A stretch of 64,000 nucleotides of DNA. Origin: Paraspadella gotoi. Its lineage: Eukaryota; Chaetognatha. The DNA is taken from positions 26,447,387 through 26,511,386 of the forward strand of contig CM119266.1 of assembly GCA_051294375.1 (NCBI GenBank). Direction: 5' to 3'. Below are positions 1-10,643 of the stretch, piece after piece. The notes below the pieces were generated by a model. The model was not told where the DNA came from and made no database searches. It worked only from the letters and a program-made list of their open reading frames with translations. Position 1 is the first letter of the stretch, and every line of letters begins with the position of its first letter. The translations under genes and the position numbers were made by a program.

Positions 1-393
1 ATTGTAACGCTTTTGCGCATAAGTGGCGTCGTTGTCGTCGTCGGCGGCGTCGTGCATGTTATCATTTTGCTATTTTTCAGAAACTGTAATTTTAATTTTT
101 TTCCGTACTTTATTATTTTTTTATTGACAGTCGCAAAATAGAATTTTTCTTTGTTTATAATTTAATTTTCTTTTCTCAAATTTCCTTTTTTTTTAGTATC
201 AAAATTTGTCGTCAATCCAGATTTTTCTTATGCTATTGCGACGATCCTTATGCTTTTAAGATTTTTAAAAATTGTTTTAAGATCTATCGAAGTAGTTTTA
301 GTTGGCGACTTCGCCATGGCGATATCCCTGGCAGTGTCGCCAGTACCCTCACAGGCGACCCCGCGAATATGACGAAAGAGGCTCGCGGGTGAC
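1..393. repeat. AT-rich interspersed repeat debris
   Basis: No gene is visible. The stretch around 120-290 (poly-T, then TTAGTATCAAAATTTGTCG, then GCGACGATCCTTATGCTTTTAAG) recurs almost unchanged at about 54310-54440, so it is part of a dispersed family. The module GCGACGATCCTTATG is also found at about 1427, 3830, 38450, 40095 and 43120 and served as the target of the transposon at 40108. Confidence 0.6.
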
Positions 394-835
394 GTTGAGG
401 CACGGGGATGAACGAGAGACTAGTGTTAGGATTGGGGGAGAGGCCCACGGCTGACGCAGGTAGGGTTTAAGTTGAGGCACGAAGATGTACAGGAGGCCCG
501 GGTTTGGGTTCGAGGAGAGGCACGGAGTTGAATGGGAGGCCCGAGTTGGGGTTAGAGGAGAGGCCCGCGGTTGGCCCAGCGAAGGTGGTTAGGGTTGAGG
601 CACGGAGATATACGGGAGGCCCGGGTTAAGGATGGGGGAGAGGCCCGCGGGTGACGCTAGGGTTTTGGCTCGGCATAAGACAGGGGGCCCGGGTTAGGGC
701 TAGGGAAGTGGCTCGCGAGCCGGGAGAACTGGTTAGGGTTTGGATCGGGGCCCGAGTAAGGGTTGAGCGGGGAGGCTTGCTGGCGATGTCGTGAGCGGGG
801 CAATGGATTAGATTTAGGGTTAGGGCCACGGAGGC
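394..835. repeat. GC-rich ~75-bp minisatellite with TTAGGG-like core
   Basis: About six degenerate tandem units, each running GTTGAGGCACGGAGAT, then GGGAGGCCCGGGTT, then GGGGAGAGGCCCGCGG, then TTAGGGTTT. Unit starts lie near 394, 470, 595, 668 and 743. The block is far richer in G+C and CpG than its surroundings, and the G-rich strand is the plus strand. Short open frames on the minus strand here are products of the repeat and have no protein-like content. Confidence 0.75.
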
Positions 836-899
836 CGAGGCGCGAACGCCATTTGCACAGTCGTGTAGATCCTAACTTAATAAGGCTGTAGCTCGTGTC

Positions 900-2085
900 G
901 GAAAAATCTCTTTCCAGATTCAACAATATAGCTCTATAATTGATTTATTTATTAGTCGGATCTGCTTATCAGCAGATCCCGACCGGTTGCTGATTATTTT
1001 TTTCTTTCAAAAAACTTTATTATCGCCATTTATTCACGCTTTTTTCTCCAATACAAAAATCCAATTACATGTTGAAGATATCTTATTGCCTGGATTTTGT
1101 GGCCGTTGCAGGTCAACGAGTAAAACAATGTCAAGAACATGACCTAATAACGCGTTGGTGGCAACTGAAACTTTACATGTATAAAAAAAAAGTCAACTTG
1201 ACCGAGATCACGCCCGCCGTTGCGATGCAACGGATAACGATATAAACGAGAGTGAACCTAATATTGCGTATCGTTGGGCGGGAAACTCTCTCCTCTCTCT
1301 TCTCTTTTAAAAAAAAAATTATTAATATTTTTTCACTCAGCGTCTGTACAGCTTTCTTCTGCTCTCTCTATCTCTCTCTTCTCTCTCTCTCTCTCCCTGC
1401 CTCTTTTCTCTTTGCCAATTGCGACAATCCTTATGCTCATTTTTCTGCTCTCTTTCTCTTTTGCAATGTGTGACGATCCTTATGCTCATTTTTCTGCTCT
1501 CTCTCTCTCTCTCTCTCTCTATCCACTCACAAAATTTCATCTCAATCTATTTTGGGTTAAAATAAGTAAAAAGATTCAAGTAAATGTGACTCATATTTTG
1601 ATTAATTTTAGAGTACTTATTGGTTAAAATGTAAAAATATTTTAAGTAAATGCGGACTTATGTTTTTTCACTTAAACCATTTCCACCACACGATTCGTCG
1701 AAACTTTTATCCAGCTTTATCACACACTTTCCTACGACACACAAAATTTCATTCCAATCCAACCAGCCAATCACCGAGTTATTGAGCTTTTTGCTAGGTG
1801 GACGGATGGAGGATTGATTGACTGATTAATTAATTATTGATTAATTAATTGACAAATTGATAATTAACTGATTAATTATTTGATTTATTTATACATCCTG
1901 CATTTACATTTAATATAAAATTAAAAAAGCATAATTAATTAGTGAAACAGGTTTTTTGTTTTTTCCATTTAAACTCATTTCCACTCAAAAGATTCCATCG
2001 AAACTTGGTTTCCTGTTAACCACACACGTTTTACTCAAATACAAAATTTCAGGTCATATCGATAATTAAGTGGTAATAAGCTAAC
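900..2085. repeat. Interspersed repeat, GATCTGC-palindrome family and TC-rich tract
   Basis: A palindrome built on GTCGGATCTGC ... GCAGATCCCGAC lies at about 951-982. It is followed by AT-rich sequence, a (TC)n-rich block (about 1285-1520) and modules such as CACACAAAATTTCATTCCAATCC that are shared with 2700-2800, 4150, 24180, 43740, 44200 and 57590. No protein-coding content is seen; the serine/leucine-rich open frames are translations of (TC)n. Confidence 0.65.
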
Positions 2086-2413
2086 TTGGTCAACTTGCAT
2101 AATTTAATCAACTTGCATAATTTAGTCAACTGACATAATTTGGTTAACTGACATAATTTGGTCTACTGACATAATTTGGTCAACTGACATAATTTGATCA
2201 GCTGACATAATTTGATCAATTAAGATAATTTGGTCAACTGGCATAATTTATCAACTGGCCTAATTTGGTTAACTGGCATAATTTGGTCAACAGGCATAAT
2301 TTGGTCAACTTGCAGAACTTGATCAACTTGCAGAATTTTGTCAACTGGCATAATTTGGTCAACTTTAAGAATTTGGTCAACTGGCATATTTTGTCAATTT
2401 GCATAATTTGGTC
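2086..2413. repeat. ~20-bp minisatellite (TTGGTCAACTGGCATAA)
   Basis: About 16-17 degenerate tandem copies of a roughly 20-bp unit, TTGGTCAACTGGCATAA with variants. A decayed version of the same array is at about 4500-4620, and two units lie at about 21590-21630 in inverted orientation, so the array moved as part of a larger repeat. Confidence 0.8.
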
Positions 2414-2948
2414 AATCAATCAATCAATCAATCAACAGAGAGAGATAGAGAGAGAGAAACTTTAAAAAATTCAAATGTGTCTTTTGGTTTTTCTTATTTG
2501 AACTCTTTTCCACTCCTACGATTCCATCTAAAAATTTATATCCAGCTTTATCACATACTTTCCTACACACACACAAAATTCAATTTCGATTTATCTATCC
2601 AATTTTTAATAAACATAATAATTAATTAGTAGTAAATTTAAGTAAAAATACTTTAAGTAAATATGACTTTTGTTTTTTCCATATTTAACTCATTTCCACT
2701 CGCACGATTCCCTCGAAACTTCATATCCATCTCAATCACACAGTTTTCTACCCACACACAAAATTTCATACCAATTATCCATCCAATCACGAGTAATTGG
2801 AGTTTTTGCTAAGGTGGGACGGACGGACGGACAGACAGACGGACAGACAGACATCGGTTTTTTTTGCATAATTTATCATAATTCGATGTTCTGACATGAT
2901 TAAGTGTGTGCCGCAATATTGAGGGGCGACGACAAAGTGAATTATAGA
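2414..2948. repeat. Interspersed repeat with (GACGGACA)n tail
   Basis: Modules shared with other copies of the GATCTGC family, ending in a GGAC/AGAC microsatellite at 2817-2852 and a TTTTTTGCATAATTTATCA segment that also occurs at about 24250 and 44270. The copy runs into an assembly gap. Confidence 0.65.
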
Positions 2949-2973
2949 NNNNNNNNNNNNNNNNNNNNNNNNN
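2949..2973. other. Assembly gap (25 N)
   Basis: Run of 25 unknown bases interrupting a repeat copy. Confidence 1.
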
Positions 2974-5420
2974 TCGATATTTTATATTTAATTAATCGAA
3001 TAATTAATTAATTAATTTTATTATGTTAATATTATTTTAATTTATATTACTACTATCAAGTAATCTATGTCCTTTAATTGGTGTTAGGACAGGTTTATTT
3101 ATGTTTTGTTTACATATTATCAAAAACAAAACAAAATATCTCTATTCTTATTTTATGTCCTCTTCTCTCCTCACTCTCTCACTCTCTTACATTCTTCTCT
3201 CTTTTTTATGCAATTGGCGACCCGATCTTTAATGCTTTTAAGATCTTTTAACTGCACTATTTTTTCACATTATTAATTAATTAAAACATTTTATTAGTAA
3301 TCACTAATATTAAAATTCAGGTACAATTGAGTGTACCTTACTATTTTATCTTTTAAATCTAAACCAATTCCGTACATGGACAATCCGTTCGAAAACTTAT
3401 ATAATTCAATTATTATATTAAATAATTTAACAAGCTTCCAGTGCAACCAATGACATAATTCAAAAGTTACATTGAAAATCGATTTTAGCTAGTAAAGGAT
3501 AAAAAAATTTTTAAAGCAGAACTAGAAGTTATTAAAAAATGTTCAATAATTTCCGCCTTTACTAGAATATATTCAATGTTGATTAAAACAAGATTATCGG
3601 AAATAATAATTTTATCAATTTTTATGTATTTTTGTAATGTATTTTACAGTATTTTCTTATTCAGTGAAGTAAAAGAACAACTTTTTTATTCGCTAATGTT
3701 TAATCTCGACTCTCTCTCTTCTCTTCTCTTTTGCAAAATTGCAACGATCCAATTGCTTTCATTTTTTCTGCCTCTCTCTCTCTCTCTCTCTCCCTGCTCG
3801 TCTCTCTCTCTCTCTCTTCTTTGCAATTGCGACGAATCCTTATGCTCATTTTTCTGCTCTCTTTCTCTTTTGACATTGTTGACGATCTCCTATTGCTCAT
3901 TTTTCTGCTCTCTCTCTCTCTCTCTCTCTCTATCCACTCACAAAAATTCATCTCAATCTATTTATGGGTTAAAATAAGTAAAAAGATTCAAGTAAATGTG
4001 ACTCATATTTTGATTAATATAGTTTAGTACTTATTGGTTAAAATAAGTAAATATTTAAGTAAATGCGGACTTATGTTTTTTCCACTTAAACTCATTTCTC
4101 ACTCACACGATTCCGTCGAAACTTATTATCCAGCTTCTATTTCACACACTTTCTACACACACAAAATTTCATTCCAAGTCCAACTCAGCCAACACGCCAG
4201 TTAATGGAGCTTTTTGCATAGTGGACGGATGGACGGATTGATTGACTGATTAATTAATTATTGATTAATTAATTGACAAATTGATAATTAACTGATTAAT
4301 TATTTGATTTATTTATACATCCTGCATTTACATTTAATATAAAATTAAAAAAGCATAATTAATTAGTGAAACAGGTTTTTTGTTTTTTCCATTTAAACTC
4401 ATTCCACTCAAAAGATTCCATCGAAACTTGGTTTCCTGTTCAACCACACACGCTGTTTCACTCAAATACAAAATTCAGGTCATATCGATAATTAAGTGGT
4501 AATAAGCTAACTTGGTCAACTTGCATAATTTAATCAACTTGCATATTTAGTCAAACTCGACATAATTTGGTTAACTGACACTATTTGTTCTATGACATAC
4601 ATTTGTGGCAACTAGACATGAAAATTTTGTATCAGACTGAAGTCAATAAAATTTTTTTGAAATTTACCCATATTAAGAATAATATTGGCTTCAAACTACG
4701 GACACATAATTCTTCAATTCAAAACTGGGCCCATTAATTTGAGTTACAACTGGCATTAATTTGGTCAAAAAGAGTGACTATTAAAAATTATAGGATCAAC
4801 CTGAAGAACTTTGATCAACTTGCAAGCAAATTTACTTCTGGTCACTCGCATTAATAGTTGATCAAACTTTTTAAGAATTGTGATTTCTCCGAGACTGATG
4901 ATAGTTTGGGTCATTAGTCTGCATGAGATATCTGCGAAGTCAATCAACAATATCCAAATACGAATCATAGATGAGAGGATGAGAGAGAGAGAAACTTGTA
5001 AAAAATTCAAAATGTGTCTTTTGGTTTCTATGGATTTAGTAATCTCTTTTCCAACCCTATCGATTTCCATCCCTATACAAATTTTATATCCAGCTTTATC
5101 AACATAGACTGTTTCCTACGACACACCAGAAAATTCAACTTTCGATTGTATCTTCCTCAATTTTTAGTAACATAATGAAATAATTAATTTAATTTTTGGG
5201 AGTGAATATTTAACTAAAAATACTATAAGTCTAAATTGACCTTATTGTTTTTTTCTCATAGTTTTAAACTCATTTTCCAACTTGCCGGAACTCGTTTCGC
5301 TCCGGAAACGTTCGTAATCTACTCAATCACACAGTTCATCTAGCTCACACACAAATTTGATATCACATCTATATCCCATCTTCTATTTTGGCAGATCCGA
5401 CATTGTTTGCTCAAACTTGT
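2974..5420. repeat. Second, diverged direct copy of the 1.3-2.9 kb repeat block
   Basis: From about 3700 the sequence follows the order seen at 1280-2830: TC-rich block, AAAATAAGTAAAAAGATTCAAG, GATTAATTAATTATTG, decayed minisatellite, GAGAGAGAGAAACTT. It carries many scattered small insertions. It ends near 5390-5420 with GGCAGATCCGACATTGTTTG, the inverted 5' end of the family. No gene is visible. Confidence 0.65.
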
Positions 5421-5689
5421 TTTTTTTAACAGCCAAATTTTCAAGACGTTGCTTACTTTCGCCGAACAAAGCTTTTAGTAGATGATGAAAATAGTTAGGC
5501 CACAAAATTGAATTCATTTGTTAAATTTCAATGAAATGGTTCTGTTTATCGGTATCTTGTTTTCTATTAAAAATCAAAGTTCCTTCGAAAATGGTTAATC
5601 TTATTAATATTGATTTTAACTGATACTAGTAAGAACCAGCTTTCATTGTAGCAGGCATTGCCTAAGTTCGCCACGTAATTAATCATTTC

Positions 5690-5815
5690 CTAATGTAAAG
5701 CTAATGCCCTACATAAAGCTGTATGCCGCCTTGAGGGGGTAGCGAATCCCTAAACCTGGCTCAAAGCCCAGGACCCATTCTCTACCTTTTAGAGAGGGTT
5801 AAAAAGAGTAACAGA
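5690..5815 (+). repeat. SINE-like repeat, copy 1
   Basis: Contains GCCGCCTTGAGGGGGT, AAACCTGGCTCAAAGCCCAGGA (quoted here only as the hairpin arms CCTGG/CCAGG) and GAGAGGGTTAAAAAGAG. Related copies are at 16548-16680 (plus) and about 50800-50910 (minus). The GC-rich short unit and B-box-like hairpin suggest a pol III-derived SINE; no A box was recognised with confidence. Confidence 0.45.
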
Positions 5816-5881
5816 GTAACAGAGAGGATAATTTTTATATTGGTTGTACCAATTTCAGATAATCTTCTTCAGTCCGCTTAG

Positions 5882-8046
5882 GACACAATGAAAAATGGCG
5901 TAACGTTACTGTTCCGTGCATAAAAAAAATTCACTGTTCAATATTATTATATTTATTTTTCTTTTTTAAAACGTTTTTTAGATATGACTGAATATAGGGT
6001 GAAAGATGATAAATTTTTTTAAAAAGTTACTTATTCATATTTATTCATAGAATTGTAATAGAAAAAATAAAAAAAATAATAGTACTAATAGTTAGTGTTA
6101 TGTCTCAAATAGGTGGAAAAAAACCTCATTTAAAAATTCGATCGGGAAGTGGGGTAACTAAAGCTTACCAATGGCATCCTCCACGCCGATTGTTCTCTCA
6201 AATAATTTTTTTTATTTAATACATTTGAAGGAAAAAAAAGAAAATTTGGAATGTAGGTTGCAGAAAGGGTACAGATAATCTGGACTTATTGATATGATAA
6301 CCATGACCTTTTTTATCTTGTGAAATGGGGCAGTAAAGAAATCTAAAAAATTTCATCATTAAGTCAGTCAATGAACCTTTCCAATGGGCTATTACGAGAA
6401 ATATTTTTCTTTATTAAAATGGATGATAAATAATAGCATTAAATTCCTTGCTATATTAAAAAAAAATTATCAATACAATTTAACACAATGATGTTTTGCT
6501 TTGTCAAATATGTTACCAGCTATATAATTTTTTACAACTTTATTATGATAAACAAGCAGTGTGTCAAGCTTTTAGTTTGCAGTTAAAGATAATGAAAAAT
6601 GACGATTTTTTTTTACAGACAAGAAGGTAGATGTCCAGACTGTTTATATCAAGCTAAAAACATTTTTGTATTTATCATTTTTAATATTTAAAAATTCATT
6701 TTATCAAGCTATAACATAAATTTTTGCTTGTTTTTTACTTTAACTGAAAAATATAAGCAATTTTATGGAATAAAAAAAATTTAATAATAAACAAAATGTA
6801 ATTCAGTCTTTCCTTTTTCAAATTACAAAAGAAAAAAAAAAATTTCATATGCCTTCATTGAAATTTTTAAAGCAAAAACTGTTTATACTTTTAATTCTGA
6901 TTTAAACAAAAGCTGTGTAAAGATTTATGGATTTAATTTAATAAAACTCTTTTAGAAAGGTGTCCCATGATTAAGGCTTTAATTTGATACCACATCCACC
7001 TTGCTACCTCTTTTCTTTTATTTAAAAAAATAATTTTTTTTAAATTACGCAGTACAAAACTTTGTTAAATAAAAATTTTGGCAAAGCGGGAGTATCTCAC
7101 TTATTTCTATTGGTACAATACTTAAACTTCAAAAAAAATTTGAAAAAAAATTTTTTTGTCATTTAGAGACATATCACTTTCAGATGTACCTATCGTATAA
7201 TAATTTATTTATTTATTTCCCCAAAAAAGCTTAATTAGAAAAGTTGAAATTTTTTTAATTTTTTGGAAAAAAAATTTTGTCCGACCTATGCTCATTGAGA
7301 ATAATGGTTTTGCATAGAAAATCAAAATATCAAAAAAATAAAAAAATCAGCCTCTAGAAAAATCGAAAGGCTTGAGGCTGATTTTTTTAGAATTGCAAAA
7401 TTTTTTTCCTGATTCATAATCCATTATTCTCAAAATTTCAAAATATTTTTTCCAAAATCATTCAATTTTTTTTTATTAATTTAAAATGTTTTTATGATGT
7501 TATTTTTGTTTGAAAGAATTGAAAAAAAGTGAAAAATATAGTAATTATATAAGGTTTTTGAAAATACCTTTAAAATATTAAATAATTAGATACAAGGGAA
7601 GTAAGCAGAGAAAACTTCCCATTCATAAAGAAAATTGAAAATGAATTTGTCATATTGTTATTTAGATTAATTGACTAATTACAAACAAATGATTCATATC
7701 AATTGAGGAAATGATGGGTAAAAAATATTCATCTTGGTCTCGGTTAACTATTAGGTTATCGTTAAAGTTTTGTTTTAATAATATTAATTTTTTTTTGCAT
7801 TTATAAAAGCAATGGTCTAAAATTTTGTAAGCGTTTCGAGCTATATTGCTTCATCTTTTTTTTACTATTTTTGATCGAGTTAGCTTTTTTGTTGATGGTC
7901 AATGGTTATGGTCAGATACAGTAATGTCCAGTAGTGTATATCGCACATATTACCAAAAGTAATGATCAATTAATTTGGCTCAGAAACAATTTTAAAGGGA
8001 CAAAATCAGCACGAGACCGTTTCGCCACGTTATTTTTCATTGTGTC
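5882..8046. mobile_element. Non-autonomous DNA transposon, GACACAATG family, copy 1
   Basis: The ends are inverted: the left end reads GACACAATGAAAAATGGCG and the right end, read inward on the other strand, GACACAATGAAAAATAACG. TTAG flanks both sides (5878-5881 and 8047-8050), a likely 4-bp target duplication. A second copy is at 12161-14700, with nearly collinear sequence between. No transposase can be read; the longest matching open frame (13173-13421 in copy 2) is interrupted here. Superfamily not recognised. Confidence 0.75.
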
Positions 8047-8050
8047 TTAG

Positions 8051-8355
8051 CGCCTTGTTCACATCTTGGTTATTTTTAATTAGCTTATCTAAAATAATGT
8101 AATAAAATTGAAATTATCTAAGTTTCTAAACATAATGATTATCATTATGGCATTTGTAGATATTTGTTTTAGCTATGTACATATTTCTAAATAAATTTAC
8201 CTTATTTTGGTAGCATTGATTTTTAGACCTTAAGTTCTGACTACGTTTTTAGTTGCGCCGCAAGTACTCGCGGAGCACCTGTCACTTTTCGGTCGGTATG
8301 TGGTATGTTGAAACTATGTTGATCGGTCAGTATAAAGGATAAAAGATGGAGTAGC
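8051..8355. other. No feature recognised
   Basis: AT-rich sequence with a short GC-rich patch at about 8250-8300 (TTGCGCCGCAAGTACTCGCG). The GCGCCGCA core also occurs at about 10305, 38085 and 50150, probably as the end of another dispersed repeat. Confidence 0.4.
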
Positions 8356-8358
8356 TAA

Positions 8359-8535
8359 TTTTTACTTTCGCCGACCGCGGTTTTGGCGGCTTTTGAAAAA
8401 CCATTTAAAAATATTTATTTAAAAAAAAAATGTTAATTAATAATTACCCTAACCACCACTAACCCTAAACCACCCTTAACCCTAACCTCTCCCTAACCCT
8501 AACCTCTCCCTAACCCCGGTCGGCGAAAGTAAAAA
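8359..8535. mobile_element. PIF/Harbinger-like MITE with CCCTAA-rich core, copy 1
   Basis: A 177-bp element with terminal inverted repeats TTTACTTTCGCCGACCG and CGGTCGGCGAAAGTAAA, flanked on both sides by TAA (8356-8358 and 8536-8538). TAA/TTA 3-bp duplications are the hallmark of PIF/Harbinger. The interior (8443-8518) is made of degenerate CCCTAA/CCCTAACC units. Another full copy is at 46834-47016. Confidence 0.85.
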
Positions 8536-8538
8536 TAA

Positions 8539-10643
8539 CCCGATGGAATTCCTGTGCAGTGCATGTCATAAATACACGAGCTCAGAGTTATTTTAGTTAA
8601 TACGTGGTAGACTGGTAAGACATTACTTAATGCTTCTTGTGCATGTTTCATACTTATGTTAGATATGTCGTTCCGCGCTTAAAAAAAAAAATCCGAAAGA
8701 ACGAAGCGGTTTCTGATAATTTTGGTTCCTAGCAATTTTTGCACCAGTAGCGCAGTAAATATTACAAAACCATGGATGATTTCGGAAATTGCAGTGTTTA
8801 GGCTATCCAACGCCGCTGGAACAAAGAAAATCCAAAGGTCTTGACGAAAAAATACTGAAAATAAACAAGGCGCTTAGTCTGAATTCTTTTTAAATTTTTT
8901 TTATCTTGCGGTATTTACTGTATAAGTCTAATAAATATACAGCGGTCATGCACTGATTCCGATTCTGTTGGGTTTAGCCTAACTTTCAAGCACATAACGA
9001 AAAAAATAAATTGACGTCATAGTAAGAAATAATAGCAATTCATCCAAATTTTTTTCTCAAAATTTGTTGTCATTTTTGTTTCTTACTGTTTTTGCCAAAC
9101 ATGCCCTTTAAAATTATAAAAATAAAGATTAGCTAATGAAACTACAATGTCTTATGTACATTTCATTGCCGGAACAAAGAAAATTCATTGATATCATAGT
9201 ATCAATATGGAGCCTTGAAATAACTCATTTTCTTTGCAATTTACCCCTTTATTGATAAAAGCCTTGTATTATAATAAAAAATAAAAACAACAATTTTACC
9301 ATACAGCTACATGCATTAGCGTGTTATTAAAAGATTGTAGTGCTTTTTTAATAAAAAATTGTTATATTAATATAGCTAATGGGCATTATGCAAATGTTTT
9401 GATTTGCACCTGAAGATGACAAAAATTTAAAAATCTGATATTACAGTCTTTTAGCCCTCTGTCAGTAGTTTTTAAATCAGCCGGAACAAAGTTTTAACTA
9501 ATAAATTTTCATATTTAAAACATATGTTTTTTAAGGTTCCTACATGAATTTTTAAATTTTTGTTGTTTTCAACAAAATGATAATTCATTATCCTTAGTAA
9601 TTATATAAACATTTGAAGTATAGAAAATTTTTGTTTATATCAGAAACATAATTCAATCTTTTCTCTTTCAGAATCTATATTTATGTATTTTTTTAAATAC
9701 GGCCAAGTGTGTTTAATTTAATTTCAAAAGTTGTTATACTTTTGACTGAGATTCCGATCCAGATTTTAAAAAAATCCTTTGTAACATCTGAGAAAAATTA
9801 TATGGAAAAGATTCCCCATAATTATGGCTTTAATATGATACCAGTCTCATTGTTCTATCATTTTTGTTTCAAAAGATATCAAAGAAAATGAATTTTTTTA
9901 ATACCAATTAAGTCACTCGGCCGAAGCTAAAAATTTAAGTGGAACCAAAAAGAAAATTTAACGAACGCAGATTTGTTTTAAAAATTGGGCGTGGAAAATG
10001 ACCATTTTTTGTAGATTATTTTTCAACGTGTGGGCCGATTGATTTGAAATGTTACATCAACAATATTGACACCATTTCCTATCAGTAAATGTAAAAATAT
10101 TTAAAATAACATTATAAACGACCAGGGAACTTGCCTATCTACTTATGTAGTCTTGCGACCTCGCAAAACAGTGGTCACGTAATCACAAAGTAAATGCGGC
10201 ATATGTCTGGTTGTTTGAAATGAAACTTTGCAGAGTAGTGATCAACCATAACACGTTTGTTATACATAATTTCACAGGGAAATACCCGTGAAAAGAAAGT
10301 CACTGCGGCGCAACACATTGGATAAATCGATCTTGTTTAATTATAAAGAAATATAATTACTGAAATAATTTTAGATATAACTAAATTTGAAAAGATTTTT
10401 CAATTTTGTTTGGATTTGCCTATTTGAAATACTTTATCCATGTAGTATTGTAGATGCTTCAATTCTAATTGTGTATTGAATAAAGCTGAAATTTATATTT
10501 TATATTGAGTGCGTAAGTGTTAGTTTATATTTTCGCTCCAAAGATTAAGTGATCGAAATTGAACATTAGCCAGATCAACTTCTAACGAGCCAAAATGTTG
10601 GATCCGGATTTTCTAATAAAATAACCGCTAACAAATGAATGGA
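8539..10643. other. AT-rich intergenic sequence with decayed repeat modules
   Basis: Downstream flank of SPATA7. No gene is visible. At 9800-9890 lies the CCCATAATTATGGCTTTAATATG module that recurs in the GACAC transposons and in the 20.6/31.4-kb repeat; at about 10025-10110 is a second module (GTGTGGGCCGATTGATTTG) matching about 21380-21450. A GCGGCGCAAC repeat end lies at about 10305. Confidence 0.4.

Noticed and set aside
1252-1627. Ser/Leu-rich open frames around (TC)n
   Set aside because: Microsatellite artefact; the same frames recur in the repeat copy at 3576-4027 with different reading.
2817-2852. Binding-site array from GACGGACA repeats
   Set aside because: The microsatellite occurs in the same place within several copies of one repeat family, so it is part of the element.
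8443-8518. True telomere or chromosome fusion scar
   Set aside because: The CCCTAA-like units are degenerate and enclosed by MITE ends with TAA duplications.
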